A stretch of 64,000 bases of DNA. It comes from Escarpia spicata (lineage: Eukaryota; Annelida; Polychaeta; Sabellida; Siboglinidae). Below are positions 36,267 to 46,919 of this stretch, piece by piece (within the stretch, counting starts at the first letter, position 1; each line of letters starts with the position of its first letter). A model generated the notes under the pieces. The model was not told where the DNA came from and made no database searches. It saw only the letters and a list, made by a program, of their open reading frames with translations. The stretch lies in the NCBI GenBank assembly GCA_963995525.1, contig OZ023211.1, positions 54,010,347-54,074,346 of the forward strand. The letters are read 5' to 3'. Made by a program: the position numbers and the translations under genes.

Positions 36267-37522
36267 TTACTCTACATATTCTTCTGACCCAGTTGTTTTC
36301 TGCCACCTGTAGTTAGTTTCTCCTCCTGTCTCTCTGTCAGTGGCAATGTACTCAACCCATATATACAGGGCTGGTACAACGCAGGCTTCTAACACTTTTC
36401 CTTTCAGTTGTTTCTTCAGTTTTCTGTCCCACATAATGCCTTCTAACCTCTTCCATGCTGCTGCTCCTGCTTGCACCCTCCTCTGTATTTCTTTACTACT
36501 CCTTCCATCTTCACACACTGTACCGCCCAGGTATACAAAGCTGTTCACTTGTTTAATGGTCTTTCCGTCAATACCTACATGCAGATCTACCTCCTGTTCA
36601 CCTATCCACATTATTTCAGTCTTCTCCAGATTCATTCGGAGGCCGTGTTTTCTGAAGGTGTCACTCCATTCTTGTAAAGCTTTCTTTAGCTCCTCTTTGT
36701 TAGGTTGCTAGGTTGTCTGCATACAGTATCTTCTTAAGTTCTTCCTGCTCCGATATCTTTCCACTGATCAGGTTCATCACCATAATGAAAAGCAGGGGAC
36801 TCAAGGCACTTCCCTGTATGAGTCCTACTTCCACTCCAAATTGTTCCGATGTTTCTCCTTCGATTCTCACTACCGCTGTTGTCTCCTTGTATAGTTTTTC
36901 TCCACCATTCTGGCTTCTGCTTCTCCAACCTCCATCCATCTCCTGACTGCAAATGCGAGTTCTCTCGGCACGGTGTCAAATGCCTTTTCCAGATCTACAA
37001 AACCGAACGCTGCATCCTTTTTAAATTCTCTCTTCTTCTCGATAATTTGTCTGATTGCAAACTGTCATCTGTTCCTCTCCCTTTCCTAAATCCCAGCTGA
37101 TTCTCTCCGATTTTGCTCTCCACTGTAAGCCTCACCCTAGCATCCAATATCCTTTCCAACAATTTCAGGGCTTGTCTCAGTAATATGATGCCTCTGTATC
37201 TCCCTGGGTCATGGATGTCCCTTTTCCCCTTCCATATCGGCACAATCACTCCTCTTCGCCACTCTGCTGGTATCTCTCATGCTGTGAAGCAGACATTAAA
37301 CAGCCTCGTCAGCCACTTCATTCCAACTAGTCTGTTTGCTTTCACCATTTCCACTGAGAGTTCATCCACTCCCACAGCCTTTCCAGTTTTCATCTTCTTT
37401 ACTGCTTTCTCCACCTCTTCTTCTGTTATTGTCCTCACCTCCAGCTCTCTCCTTACGGTATGAGGTATCTCTATCTCATATTCTTCCTCCGGGTTTATAG
37501 TTTCTTGAAGTACTCCTCCCAA
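36267..37522 (-). pseudogene. LINE reverse-transcriptase domain (several frames)
   Basis: The RT blocks listed for the whole element lie in at least four frame segments (37,522-37,277; 37,249-36,995; 36,979-36,700; 36,635-36,267). Block A keeps its catalytic Asp (FVDLEKAFDT-like, around 37,000). Block C reads ILYADNLA, with Asn in place of the last Asp. Confidence 0.8.
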
Positions 37523-37767
37523 ACACCCAACACTTGTTTTGCTCCAGTGACCAGTGTCCCGTCGCTTCTCTTCATTGCTGATGTTCGTATAGTATATTTG
37601 CTGTCTCTATCTCTATCCCTGGCAAGTTTGAAGATCAGTTTTTCCCTCCATCATCTTCAATCTTATCACATAATTCCTGCTGTTTATCATATTTTGCTTT
37701 AGCAACTACCTTATTTGCTGCCTTCTTCTTCTCTCGGTACTTCTGCTTCAACTTTGTCTTTTCTTCA

Positions 37768-38843
37768 TCACCCGCTACTTCCAAACACTTCAGTGCCTCC
37801 TTTTTTCTCGTATTGCTTGTTCAACTTCCTGGTTCCACCACCGCTGTTCTTTCTTCTTTCGACTTTGTGTCGGCTTTCCTGATGTTCGGCCACATATCTC
37901 CTCAGCTGTTCTAACAAAGCCTTCCTTAAGTGCTTTCCACTCTGATTCCACATCCTCCCTTTGTTCTTGGAGTAGCCTGAAATTCCCTGTTTGCTTCTTC
38001 CTATCCACATATCATAAATCACTGGTTTATGTTGGCTCGTTTTGTGCTCTCCTGCCAGAACTTTGCAGTTTCTAACCTTGTTCAACTGGCTGCTTCTAAC
38101 AATTAGCAGATATGTCTCTGTTCTGTTGTTTCCACTTCTGTATGTGATCTTTTGTGATTCCTTCTTCTGAAAGAAGGAGTTTACCACCACTAGCTGATTT
38201 CTGCCTAGCATCTCGACCAGATCTTGTCCCTCTCTGTTTCTCGTTCCATATCCGTACTTTCCTAAGGTCTTCTCGCTGTTCTGTCTCTTTCCTACATGTG
38301 CATTTAGATCACCTGCCACAACCAGCGTTGTCTCCGGCTCCACTTGCCCAATAATTTCTTCCAGGTTGTTTCGGAATGCATCCTTGTCTTCTTGAGTTCT
38401 CCCTGTCTGTGGTGCGTAGACCGATAGTATGCACATCATCTCTCCACCAACTAACATCCACACTACAATTATCCTGTCATCCCATCGTTCCACCCTGATT
38501 ACTTCCTCGCTGTATTCCTCCTTCATAATCACTCCCACTCCATTCGTTCTTTCATCTCCCCCTGCATGCAGCATCTTAAACCCATCTCCCACTGCCGGAT
38601 CCCTTTCCACTTGGTTTCTTGTACCCCCATCACTGACAGTTGAAGCCTCTTCATTAGCTCCACCACCTTCACTCGTTTCCCCGTCACTGTTCCGATATTG
38701 AGAGTGACAAACCGGACTTTACATGAGAGTCGATGCTGGCTGTTCGACCCTCCAGGTCTTCGCTGATTTCTTGCTGCTGCCTGGGTCCCAGCGCGTCGGT
38801 TCCTCCGCACGCAATAGCCAATCTCAAAATTACTAAGTGACAT
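37768..38843 (-). pseudogene. LINE endonuclease domain (two frames)
   Basis: The N-terminal part (from 38,843) reads RFVTLNIGTVTGKR and VQETKWKGI, then shifts frame near 38,600. The next 280 codons hold the rest of the APE-type endonuclease: GVGVIMKEEYSEEVI, LSVYAPQTGRTQ, VVAGDLNAHVGKR and SFFQKKESQKITYRSG. The usual T(Q/E)VDYIL motif reads TETYLLI, so a conserved Asp is lost. Confidence 0.8.
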
Positions 38844-39424
38844 AGCATATAATTGAGGTCATTTATTCGAGCCACATGGCGCTGTCCATGCTGACCCATG
38901 TGGTGGGTTTGTTCTCCAGGTTTTCCTTCCCGCAGGTCAATGTCTTCCATGAGTAGTGGACTTGATCTGCCCAAGGTTTGAAGTAAGAGTTTTCCTTCTC
39001 CTAGACCCACTGCCTGTCAAGGCTAATGAGTTGGGTCTACCCAGGTTTTTAAATCGGAGTTGTCCCTCTCCTAGATCCCTAGCATGTTAGCCTGGGACCG
39101 TAAGCTGCCCAGTTACCTCAGTGTACCGCAAGGAGATCATGCTAGAGTCTTGTCTATGGAGAGGCTATGTACCAGTAGGGGAGGCTTGCGCACTCATGTC
39201 ACTTTTCGCCCCTGAGAAGGGGCTAGCTGGCGGTCGCAACTGAAAGCGAGAGCAAGAAGCGCATGCACTACAAGCTACTCACTACACTGCGACACTAGAT
39301 GCGTCACACTGACCTGTGCTTGCACCACATAAAACACTGCAACTGGTTTCTAGGAATTCAACAAAGACAAACACACCTGTGTCTATGCACACATACAGCG
39401 AAGTGGATAAACCAAAAATACACA

Positions 39425-39515
<91 letters not shown>
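39425..39515. repeat. (TCTG)n microsatellite
   Basis: About 23 tandem TCTG units followed by CT-rich sequence. Confidence 0.95.
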
Positions 39516-40219
39516 CCCTCTCCATACCTTTCCTTCCCTCTCCTTCCATTCCTCCCTCCCTTCATTGTGAAACAACATATATAAAACAGTACAGGTAGTA
39601 TGTTGATCGATAGTGGTTATGTAGCAATAGTGCGTTAATCGACGGTTGCGGGCCACACGTCATGACTCGTGGCCAATTATTAGTCATGGATCATAGCCAA
39701 GTAATTATTGATCGGATATAAAGGTGCGCTGAGATCTTAACACAGGTATATATTAGGTACGTTCTTGACTTATTTCTTTACTTGACAATTGATCACGGAC
39801 GTTTGTCGTATGCGTACCGCGGCAATGACACAAAGCCACTTGGTGTACACCACAATCGCATCCAACGTACCTAATTTTACTACGATAAACGCGATAGCGT
39901 ACTTAACTCGGTTACATTCATCATATATCAATTATGTCGTTGCTTTCCGTCAGAGTCTTTCTCGTTTCGTCTTTGATGACGCCAAGTCTGGGTTTGAAAG
40001 ACTGTGTCGTAGATTTTATTTCCTCGAACATATTTCGACCTTCTCATACATAATTCTATCTTTTTTATATTTCTTCTCCAGGTAGTTATTGTTGTCTTCC
40101 TTACACATTCTTTTAATCATATTGCACTTCTTTCAGTATTTCTCGTGATAATTATCGTTCTGTTTTGTTCTTCTTTAATTCTTTTCTTTCTACAACAATC
40201 TGCAGTGCATCTTTGCATA

Positions 40220-40880
40220 TCCATGGCTGTTGTTTCTGCCTCCGTTTTTAGTGATGTATTTGTCAGCTGATTCCATAATGATGTTTCTAATCTCTACTGC
40301 CAACTCTTCCGTTTCCACCTCGTCAGCTACTGTCTGTAAAACTTCAAAACGGTTCCCAACCTCTACCCGGTATTCTTATGTGATATCGTCGACGTCATAC
40401 CTCGCTATCTCTTTCTCTGTCTTCATCTTTCTCCATTTTAATATTATGACAAACTTAGCAAGTTGTGGTCAAAGCCACAATCAGATCCGTGTAATGTTTT
40501 TGCGTCCATCGTTTTAGTATCAGTATAAAGGCGATTTGATTTCTGTTCCGACCATCTGGTGTTGTCCAAGTGTAAAATTGTCTCAGGTGTTGTTTGGAGA
40601 AAGAATTAGTGATCATTAGTTCAGTCTCTATGACAAAACAATCCTCTACCGTTTCTGTCACCTGGTCCATATTTCCCGATATATCCACTCTCTTCTTCGT
40701 TTTAATAACGGCCAACTTTTGCGTTGAAATCGCCCATTAGAACATGACTCCCTGTTCTTTCGTCGACTGTTCGTTGAAGTGTATCATAAAACGTTTCTAT
40801 CACGTTGTCATCTCCGGTGCTCGTTGGTGCATACATTTGAATACAATGATAAAGTTTTATTCGTGGGTTTTGTTCGTATT
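40220..40880 (-). pseudogene. Second LINE endonuclease relic
   Basis: The minus strand reads MYAPTSTGDDNVIETFYDTL, SHVLMGDFNAKVG, GKYGPGDRNGRG, TNSFSKQHLRQFYTWTTPDG and RNRNQIAFIL in broken frames. This is the endonuclease order of Jockey/R1/RTE-type LINEs (YAPT, GDFNAKVG, TW.SPDG..RNQIDYI). It is distinct in sequence from the 38-kb copy. No RT part was found nearby. Confidence 0.75.
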
Positions 40881-41599
40881 CGTACGGTAATAATCCTGTC
40901 GTTGTTCGGATTGTATCCTAATAGTGCGTTTTATGTTTTCTTTGACAAGTTTAATACAACAGCACTCCTCCTTGGTTTATTTGCTTCTGAGTACACAACC
41001 GTACTCAGCTAGTAAAATTGTAATTTATACCAAAAACACGATCCTATTAAACGATGTGCACAAAACAGTGTTTGTTTTAAAAATGCGATAAACGCCTTGT
41101 GTTTTTTGTATTACCAAAACGCGACCTTTTTCAGCCAAACAACACAGCTTTTCTTATTTTCCCACAAATCGCAGTAACGGTACTCACTGTGTGAATATAT
41201 CAAGTTTTGACTTAGAAGACATAAACCTATCACGTTTTGAGTAACAAATATGCAATAAACAGTTTAGCCATTCCCACTGTCACAAAGTGGTTTGTATTGA
41301 ATTTAATAAAGCTTTAGAACAGTGGTTTTGATGGTGCTGCCATCTCTGGTATGTATTGTCACGGAGGTACACGCTGGTGCCCTCTGACGATTAAGGCGTG
41401 TAACGTTTTAACTGCCGACGAGCAGATTTAATTAATTTCATTTTTTTTAGCGTACACCACTAATTCTACGGTTAGGTATACCAAATTTGGTACCAGTAGA
41501 AATTATTTAATATGACTGGTAATATGGTGACCTGTCAAATTACTTATGTTGTGGTTATAAGAAGATTATATTATGAACTTATAAAAGTTGTTTACTGAA

Positions 41600-42350
41600 A
41601 TGTAGGTGTGAAAAACACTAGGGTCACTCCTAGCTTATGAATAGAGTGCGTGTTTTATTAAAATTATGGATTAATTCATGAGAGTTGGAATGTACGATGA
41701 ATATTGTGGTATCCGGCTCGATTCAGGGAATCCAGTGATATTAATTATGTAAGTAATTCACGTAAGTTTAAGATTGTATGAGCACTTATATAGCCAGACG
41801 TTTAGCTCGCAATATCTATTTTGAACTCAGCGAGTTGAATGGATTGCTTCGATGTGTGAAAGGTTTCGGGAGCTGGTTTTTGAAGCGACATTAATTTGTA
41901 TTAAGTGTTTTAATTGGTCAGACTAACTTCCGGCCATCAAGCTATATAAGGGCAGGACGGCCATTCGAGGCCAGACGAACATTTGAGCAGAAGAAAGTGT
42001 TGCACTCTCGTCTCCAGGAATTGGGCTGAAACGTGTGTCCGCCCAACGCCTGTAGTAAATACTTCTACGATTCCAACAGTACTGATTAGTTGTGAGACGC
42101 TGCACTTCTCACGCGTTGAAGAAGACTGAGCGATAACCGACTGCTGGTCCGTTTTGACGTGATCTTCGAATGCGAGGCCACCACCGTTTCGTCTGCTAGC
42201 TGTCATAACACATACTTCGTGACAGATCTTCTCGACATCGCCGACGTCGTGACATCGTTACCGTGTTGTCGCCTGGTGATTCGCGTGGAATCGACATTCG
42301 TTCGCCGAACGCCGAATGACTTTCGACTTCGTCCTGACATCTCGCCGAAC
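41600..42350 (+). promoter_or_regulatory. TATA-containing promoter-like or solo-LTR-like segment
   Basis: CTATATAAGGGCAGGACGG at about 41,942 is a strong TATA context followed by GC-richer sequence for 400 bp. A start TGTAGGTGTG near 41,602 could be an LTR end, but no matching 3' end, target duplication or internal retroelement genes were found. A promoter of an unknown transcript is the alternative. Confidence 0.3.
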
Positions 42351-42360
42351 GCGACCGTGT

Positions 42361-42546
42361 GGGTGAGTGTGGGTGAGTGTGGGTGAGTGTGGGTGAGTGT
42401 TGGTGAGTGTGGGTGAGTGTGGGTGAGTGTGGGTGAGTGTGGGTGAGTGTGGGTGAGTGTGGGTGAATGTGGGTGAGTGTGGGTGAGTGGGAGAGTGGGA
42501 GAGTGGGAGAGTGGGAGAGTGGGAGAGTGGGAGAGTGGGAGAGTGG
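42361..42546. repeat. GGGTGAGTGT decamer array running into a GGGAGAGT octamer array
   Basis: Thirteen near-perfect decamers (42,361-42,489), then seven or so octamers to about 42,546. Each decamer contains GGTGAGTG, identical to a splice-donor-like core. Frames through it are low-complexity and not coding. Confidence 0.95.
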
Positions 42547-42789
42547 AGAGAGTGAGAGTTAGAGAGAGTTAGCACGCACGCACGCACAGACAGTGACAGA
42601 GTCTTATCAACTTAAATTGTTTTGTATACACCTTTACGTACGCTACGTCAAACAATTATGTTAATGAAACTGTTTTTCGTACCTATCACGACAGTGCTAA
42701 CTATAGCCCTTACAGTTTCTATGCACTGCAATTCATACGCGAAAAAATTCCCGTTACTTGATTGATTACGTCATCAATCTGAGTCAATT

Positions 42790-44937
42790 CTACATATATA
42801 GCAGTAGACTTGAATGCGTCTAACGACATTCTCTAATCATGTGGTCGGGAGAACAGGGACACAAGCGGGCCCAAGAAACACAGTCCAGTATGCTTCGCAA
42901 AAGAAGACCGCGCGGCGAAGACACGGGTATGATACGATTATTTACAGTTTCATGTAGTACTGTTGAATTTAGGAAGCACATAAAAAACTGCGATAGTTTT
43001 GAATTATTAGTAAACAGCAACCACACTTGTGTGAGTCATATGCATACGTAGGGCCTACTGAGCAAACCAAAAAAATTAAACATGCTGTTTTTAACCAAAG
43101 CGAACTGTAAACAAGTGATTGTGACACCACCCTCCCAGTAACGCCAACCGCCGCTATTAGCGATATCAACAAATCGTGAATTGTTGCAGTATTGTGAATG
43201 ATCAGCTGTTTTATTCTTGCTGAATTGAACAAATGTTTGGCTCTCTTACACTTACGGCACTACCTCACAAAACAAGACAGTTAGTATGAAAATAGTTATC
43301 AAAAAACAGCACTACATGTTTCGGGCAAAAAATATCCTTACGGTTATAAGAATCGACGGTGATTGGACGATGGATTTATGAAACGAATCAACGGTGGTTA
43401 TACGATGGTTATACACTTCGACTGAGATCATCCGACCCATGGTTATGGATTAGAGCCAACTAATTACTGTTAATCATAGACATGCGCTGAGGTAAGAGAG
43501 CATTTATAAATGCGCAGTACATTTAGGCGCGAGAACTTTGCACCTTGACGGGATAACTTGGTAGTTCATATGCGTGACAGTCGTGATAGCAATATTTTCC
43601 AATATTAGAACGCAAGTAAGAAAACAAACTGCTTCGTTACATAGCGCGCTAGCATATGTATGCGATGGTTTAACCTCAGGTCAAATGTAGACAACCGAAA
43701 CACGCACGTGCAGCACCCGTTGTACGCTCAAAATGACGAAGGTCGGAGAGAAAGTGAAATTCACGTCCATCGATAAGCCCTAATCGTGATTCGCATTGCT
43801 ATGTTTATGTTTCAGTGAGCATTACGTTTTAGTTTACGAACAACTGATTTATTGTCACAACTACGTGAAAAACCTTGACATGTATGTGTATTAAAAAAAA
43901 TAGAGGTGGTACGTTACACTCGTAGGGTAGCAGACTAATCCTTGAAAGTTTGGCCCCCGCCCTATCCCCCGGTGCAAGCCGTCTATAGGAGGAAAACTTT
44001 AACGTGTACACATGGATGCATACATACACGCACACGCACACATGCACACACGCGTGCAATTAGTTGCATGGAAAATAACGACAATAATAAGAAAATACAG
44101 AAACTAAAACGAGAGCTAAGCTACTTTTGGGACAGTAGCACAATCGGTGGTGTCATAAGGTCAAACAAGCATAGCACGCTGCTCATCGCGCCTGCGCACG
44201 CATGCGCATCAAACACGTGACACCGGGACTACCAAATTACATTGTATTTACACAAACGGATGTAACTTGTATGAGAATATTATGTGCACGCCTATTTCCT
44301 ACATGTCAGCCTTTGTTACTTGCGCGACATGAACTCGTTAAACCAGAGCTCAAACGGCTGTATAATAAAATTAATGCTTGAGGTAATTTCGGGTAGTTCG
44401 TACCGTCAAGTAATCTAATTGTTATTACCGACGCGATTGCCAAAATCACGATGGGACTGATTTTTTACGGTGGACTGTTTAGCACCACACGTGGTTATTC
44501 CATTAAGCTTACACAAATGGCCCAGAAGAGGCCGACCGGAAAGTAGCTAATTCGTATATGTCACCTGCGACACTGTCACTCATAAAATAATTAGGCCAAA
44601 TCTATTATGATACACCTTTATGGAAATTGGTACCATTGGTACTTAAGGGTAAAATAGTAAGTGTTTAAATGAACGTTTTCTGAAACAAGATAATTAGGTT
44701 TTGTATTACAGTTAGCTGGTTTGACAGTCATTGCATGTAGGGTTATTTCATAAATTGTATTATTCTGAATACAATAATAACGTAATTGTTTTCTTAGGAG
44801 GTGCTTATTATCCGAGCTTCTTCGCGAATTCACCGCCGGCCGAGGAAGAGCCGCTGCATGAGGCCAGAGACAGCAGCGGCCGCCTTCCTGTACTAACGGA
44901 ACTTACCATCAATAACAACGGGGTTCGTTCTACGTGA
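42790..44937 (+). CDS. Candidate two-exon small gene (whole locus)
   Basis: A TATA-like CATATATAGCAG at about 42,794 precedes exon 1 (42,839-42,926; donor G|GTATGA, phase 1). Exon 2 (44,798-44,937; acceptor TTGTTTTCTTAG) joins in phase and runs to a TGA. The product is 75 residues from the first ATG, or 58 from the second ATG at 42,890, which is the one conserved in the 35.9-kb copy. It is basic at the N-terminus and acidic/Pro-rich in the middle. No signal peptide, membrane segment or known domain. The 1.87-kb intron holds no other recognised gene. Confidence 0.4.
42839..42926 (+). CDS. Candidate gene, exon 1
   Basis: Encodes MWSGEQGHKRAQETQSS, then MLRKRRPRGEDTG. The second Met starts the part shared with the 35.9-kb copy and is probably the true start. 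Confidence 0.4.
44798..44937 (+). CDS. Candidate gene, exon 2
   Basis: Encodes AYYPSFFANSPPAEEEPLHE, then SSGRLPVLTELTINNNG and VRST, stop. It is GC-rich compared with its AT-rich flanks, with an abrupt change at the acceptor, which supports coding. Confidence 0.45.
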
Positions 44938-45009
44938 TACATAAACGAAGTATAGAATAGTAACGGTTGGTCATGTAATTTATCAACTGACCTATCCACC
45001 ACGTGACCT

Positions 45010-45021
45010 GTTGCCTAGCAA
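45010..45021. promoter_or_regulatory. X-box/RFX-like site
   Basis: GTTGCCTAGCAA, 24 bases before the ATG at 45,045. Conserved with the 31.14-kb locus together with flanking bases (GTCAAGC, AAAATGG). RFX sites of this kind mark promoters of ciliary genes in many animals; applying that here is inference. Confidence 0.4.
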
Positions 45022-45044
45022 AAACTCCGTCAAGCGATCAAAAA

Positions 45045-45137
45045 ATGGATACCGAACACGTGGCGCGTTCCTGCATTCCGCGGTATACTTTGTTGAAATT
45101 CTACCTACAAAAGTGTTTCTTTATGACAGAAACATAA
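45045..45137 (+). CDS. Short conserved N-terminal frame, copy B
   Basis: A 30-codon frame, MDTEHVARSCIPRYTLLKF, then YLQKCFFMTET, stop. It aligns gap-free with the frame at 31,177 over about 25 residues. It may splice out before its stop to the coiled-coil exon at 46.2 kb, but no donor could be chosen. Confidence 0.35.
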   Translation: MDTEHVARSCIPRYTLLKFYLQKCFFMTET

Positions 45138-46212
45138 GTTTTTAAAGTGACAGGTGTATGCGGGAATGTTTTCTTTATTAGTTGCCATCCAGCAATAGTA
45201 ATGCCATTCATGTATATGACCGTTAACAACATTGTTGGCAAAGACAAAGCTTGACGGAGGTCACGCGATAATTTTGATTGTGACGTACAATCTTGTCATT
45301 TGGTGTGGTTACCATAATATTATTATATTTACGTAAACACATGACGCGTAGACGGGGTATAATCTTGCTAATTAGGAGCCGTGTCGATGGTGGTAGAATT
45401 TAGCACGTACATTCAAATTGAAAATGAGGCTGGGATCCGAAAACTTTGGCACTTTATACTAATAAAAAATTCATCCCTACTTTAAGTTTCCCAATCAAAA
45501 TGGTCAGCTGAACTAAAAATAATTGTTTTGTCTTTTCAGAAATTTATTTTCCTTTTCCCCGTAGGTTTCCAGTATCAGGCCTAATTTGGTGCTCTTATTG
45601 GCGGTATTCTGACGACATGGCATAAACATCTACAATTCATATGCAATATTGTTGACTTGATAGGCTATGCATCGGTCTTTCTCTGATTTCCTCGATGCTG
45701 ATACAATGATTCCATCTGATGTTCAAAAGTCTGGAAGTTGTTAGTTTCTTATCAGTTATGGCTGTGGTACATGGTTTAGATACTGCCATTATTTACACCA
45801 GTTCACCAGTTTTGTTCCTATGCTAACAGCTAAACCCACATTGCTCGATCATATAATATGCATGTTTAATTAGCACAGCTTCATGTTGAAAATAATATAT
45901 GTCTGGAATATAGGCCTCCTTATTCTGATAATGTTCAATGTTCTCATAATTGTATCTATACAAAACATTAGAAATAAGTATACACTTCGATTAGGCAATG
46001 TAGGCCTAAACCTGAATTGTGATGTTGCGTGTCATTGATCGTTGATAGCAAACCACAACGGCAATGGATGTCAGTAGTTAATCAGTTATATAAAAATGTC
46101 CTGTTATGTTACGATCTGACATCTTGACACATATGCGAAATATTGCTACGTTTCATGAACCGCCCCATTTGAGTCAGTATTAAAGTAACAAGGGACGTCG
46201 TTGTTGCTTCAG

Positions 46213-46914
46213 GTTCATATGAAATTTTCCGAGCCAAGAAATGAAAATTCTCAGCTACAAGAATCCAGCGCAAAACGTCGTTACCCGGAATGGTTCCAGC
46301 GCCCCATTGAGGAGTCTCGAAGCCTGGACGTGACGTCCGGTTCACCTCCACCACGTTACAGACGCACAGAAACGCGTGGCAACGATGCAAGTAATCCAAT
46401 CGAGGAGACTAGTTTCTTACGGCAGATCTCTGCTTCTGGAGACTGGAAGGGGTTGACGCTGGATGACAGAGATGCTGTGGCCAGACAAGACATCATTTGT
46501 GTCGTCGAAAACATCGAGAGGCGGGATCCCAGTACGCGCGACGCCGTAGCATGTATCCGAGCTAACACTGAGCAAATCTTCGCCTCCAACCGTCGACTTA
46601 AACGCGAGAAAACCCTACAAGAACTGCGCATGGAGAGCAAGCTGCAAGAAGAGGTGAAGAAGCAAGCCACTGAATATCAAGTGAAGGCCGAAGAGAAGCA
46701 CGCTGACACAAAGCGGGAGTATGAGAAAGAGATCACACGTATGCGTGCGCAAGTGGGTGAATTGTCGACCCAGTTGTCGGGATTTCCGGCGTTAGTGGTT
46801 CGAGGCCGTGGTTCCATTGTCACTAACCCTCGGCCTTCTCGCAGCAATGCTCATGTCCGCGGGCGATGTCTCAGCAACTCGTCGGAGGAGACTGATGCAA
46901 TCGGGTTTTCTTGA
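46213..46914 (+). CDS. Coiled-coil-type protein, probable terminal exon
   Basis: An open frame of about 233 codons behind a good acceptor (GTTGTTGCTTCAG). Residues about 95-130 are the part best conserved with the 30.8-kb copy (ARQDIICVVENIERRDPST). Residues about 130-195 are a charged helix rich in Glu, Lys, Arg and Gln (REKTLQELRMESKLQEEVKK), with heptad-like spacing. The C-terminus is basic and Ser-rich. The first in-frame ATG after the acceptor is at 46,219, but the exon is likely internal or terminal, following an unseen first exon. I recognise no family. It could equally be a protein carried by a repeat, since two copies lie within 16 kb. Confidence 0.5.
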   Translation, partial: VHMKFSEPRNENSQLQESSAKRRYPEWFQRPIEESRSLDVTSGSPPPRYRRTETRGNDASNPIEETSFLRQISASGDWKGLTLDDRDAVARQDIICVVENIERRDPSTRDAVACIRANTEQIFASNRRLKREKTLQELRMESKLQEEVKKQATEYQVKAEEKHADTKREYEKEITRMRAQVGELSTQLSGFPALVVRGRGSIVTNPRPSRSNAHVRGRCLSNSSEETDAIGFS

Positions 46915-46919
46915 AAGAC

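Larger units (their letters stand above)
36020..39250 (-). mobile_element. Decayed RTE/BovB-like non-LTR retrotransposon
   Basis: Minus-strand order: a 5' region with two ~75-bp degenerate repeats (38,920-39,090), an endonuclease with LNIGTVTGKR, VQETKWKG and VVAGDLNAHVGKR, and then a reverse transcriptase. The RT has KMKTGKAVGVDELSVEMVKA, VPIWKGKRD, GFRKGRGTDD, VDLEKAFDTVPREL, QGSALSPLLF and YADNLA. The tail has FVYLGGTVCEDGRSSKEIQ and an RRRRGSRK stretch near 36,050. Several frameshifts and stops break the ORF, and the second catalytic Asp of YADD is Asn. The element is dead. The overall type resembles the LINE endonuclease often labelled craniofacial development protein 2-like in databases. 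Confidence 0.85.

Noticed and set aside
38154..38701. Plus-strand Ser/Pro/Leu-rich frames
   Set aside because: Antisense shadows of the LINE endonuclease.
41600..42600. A full LTR retrotransposon
   Set aside because: Only a TATA-like site and a possible TG start are visible. No second LTR, primer-binding site, gag/pol frame or target duplication was found.
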